Below are positions 4,640-5,072 of a stretch of 5,072 bases of DNA, one piece after another. The notes under the pieces are model-generated. The model did no database searches and had not been told where the DNA came from. It worked only from the letters and a program-made list of their open reading frames with translations. The translations under genes were made by a program, and so were the position numbers. Within the stretch, counting starts at the first letter, position 1, and each line of letters starts with the position of its first letter. Origin of the DNA: Gallionellaceae bacterium (GTDB lineage: Bacteria > Pseudomonadota > Gammaproteobacteria > Burkholderiales > Gallionellaceae); assembly GCA_030690855.1 (NCBI GenBank), contig JAUYFR010000011.1, positions 1 through 5,072 on the forward strand, written 5' to 3'.

Positions 4640-5046
4640 ATTGGCTTTACCGTGACGAGAATGACGATGATCAATAAGATCATCACTGGAATTTCATTGA
4701 ACCAGCGATACCAAACATGAGAGTGAGTATTCAGTCCCTGTTTAAAATCATTAAGTAACTTACCGCAATAAAAGTGGTAGGCGATCAGCACCAATACCAA
4801 GGTTAATTTGATGTGCAGCCACACCCCAGCGAAGCCATAGCCCAGCCATAACCAAGTGCCAAATATCAAAGCGAGCGCGCCGATAGGCGTCACAAAGCGA
4901 TACAGTTTGTGCGACATTAACAGCAAGCGTGAACGCTCTTCCTCACCTGCCACCATTGCCAAATTAACAAATAAACGCGGCAAATAAAAAAGTCCGGCGA
5001 ACCAGCTGGTAATAAAAATAATGTGAAATGCTTTGATCCAGAGCAT
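4636..5046 (-). CDS. hemJ: HemJ-type protoporphyrinogen IX oxidase (CopD/UPF0093 family), inner-membrane protein
   Basis: A 136-residue integral membrane protein with four hydrophobic helices at about residues 4-26, 53-72, 76-95 and 118-134. Family landmarks are W3-I-K-A-F-H8, W15-F-A-G-L-F-Y-L-P-R-L-F26, H46-K-L-Y-R50, W77-L-H-I-K80, Y90-H91 and the C-terminal R-W-F-N-E-I-P (114-120) followed by V-T-V-K-P. HemJ oxidises protoporphyrinogen IX to protoporphyrin IX in heme synthesis and replaces HemG or HemY in many bacteria. Length matches the family (about 140). ATG 5046 follows an AGGAAA ribosome-binding site at a normal distance. It is the upstream gene of a two-gene minus-strand unit with the rRNA methyltransferase. 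Its promoter must lie beyond the right edge, since only 26 bases upstream are visible. Databases often name such proteins only 'CopD family', so a non-heme role cannot be fully excluded. Confidence 0.85.
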   Translation of the reverse strand: MLWIKAFHIIFITSWFAGLFYLPRLFVNLAMVAGEEERSRLLLMSHKLYRFVTPIGALALIFGTWLWLGYGFAGVWLHIKLTLVLVLIAYHFYCGKLLNDFKQGLNTHSHVWYRWFNEIPVMILLIIVILVTVKPI

Positions 5047-5072
5047 GAGATTTCCTATTTAGATAAACGCCG

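Overview
The window looks like chromosomal DNA of a Gram-negative proteobacterium, most likely a betaproteobacterium. The evidence is a HemJ-type protoporphyrinogen oxidase, a stand-alone RlmL-type rRNA methyltransferase and moderate GC. The taxonomic placement is inferred from protein character only. Eight complete genes and one gene cut by the left edge fill nearly all of it. Every non-coding gap is shorter than 140 bases. No rRNA, tRNA, CRISPR array, insertion sequence or strong intrinsic terminator was seen.

Right side (3497-5046, minus strand): two housekeeping genes, hemJ then an RlmL-like 23S rRNA guanine methyltransferase. They are coupled by a 4-base ATGA overlap and read right to left. 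The hemJ promoter lies outside the window.

Centre (1365-3430): an accessory block. On the minus strand is a Phd/YefM-type antitoxin and RelE/ParE-type toxin pair (3430 to 2728). It has its own promoter, and an 18-base perfect palindrome with a TGTACA core overlaps the predicted -10. On the plus strand, facing it, is an XRE repressor-like gene (1365-1706). A tight three-gene run follows: a DUF4258 protein (candidate toxin), a YgiT/MqsA-type zinc-finger protein (candidate antitoxin), and a hotdog thioesterase strikingly like fluoroacetyl-CoA thioesterase FlK. The two blocks converge at 2700-2727.

Left side (1-1231, minus strand): a secreted or periplasmic protein of unknown function with four cysteines in the mature part, and 38 bases downstream an unrecognised cytoplasmic protein that runs off the left edge. 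They diverge from the XRE gene across a 133-base region. That region carries an 11-base element (10/11 identical) on each strand, placed near both start sites, which suggests shared control.

The most unusual points are the linkage of a toxin-antitoxin-like pair to an FlK-like thioesterase in one apparent transcript, an MqsA-type zinc finger lacking its DNA-binding half next to a separate XRE gene, and the YefM-style operator.
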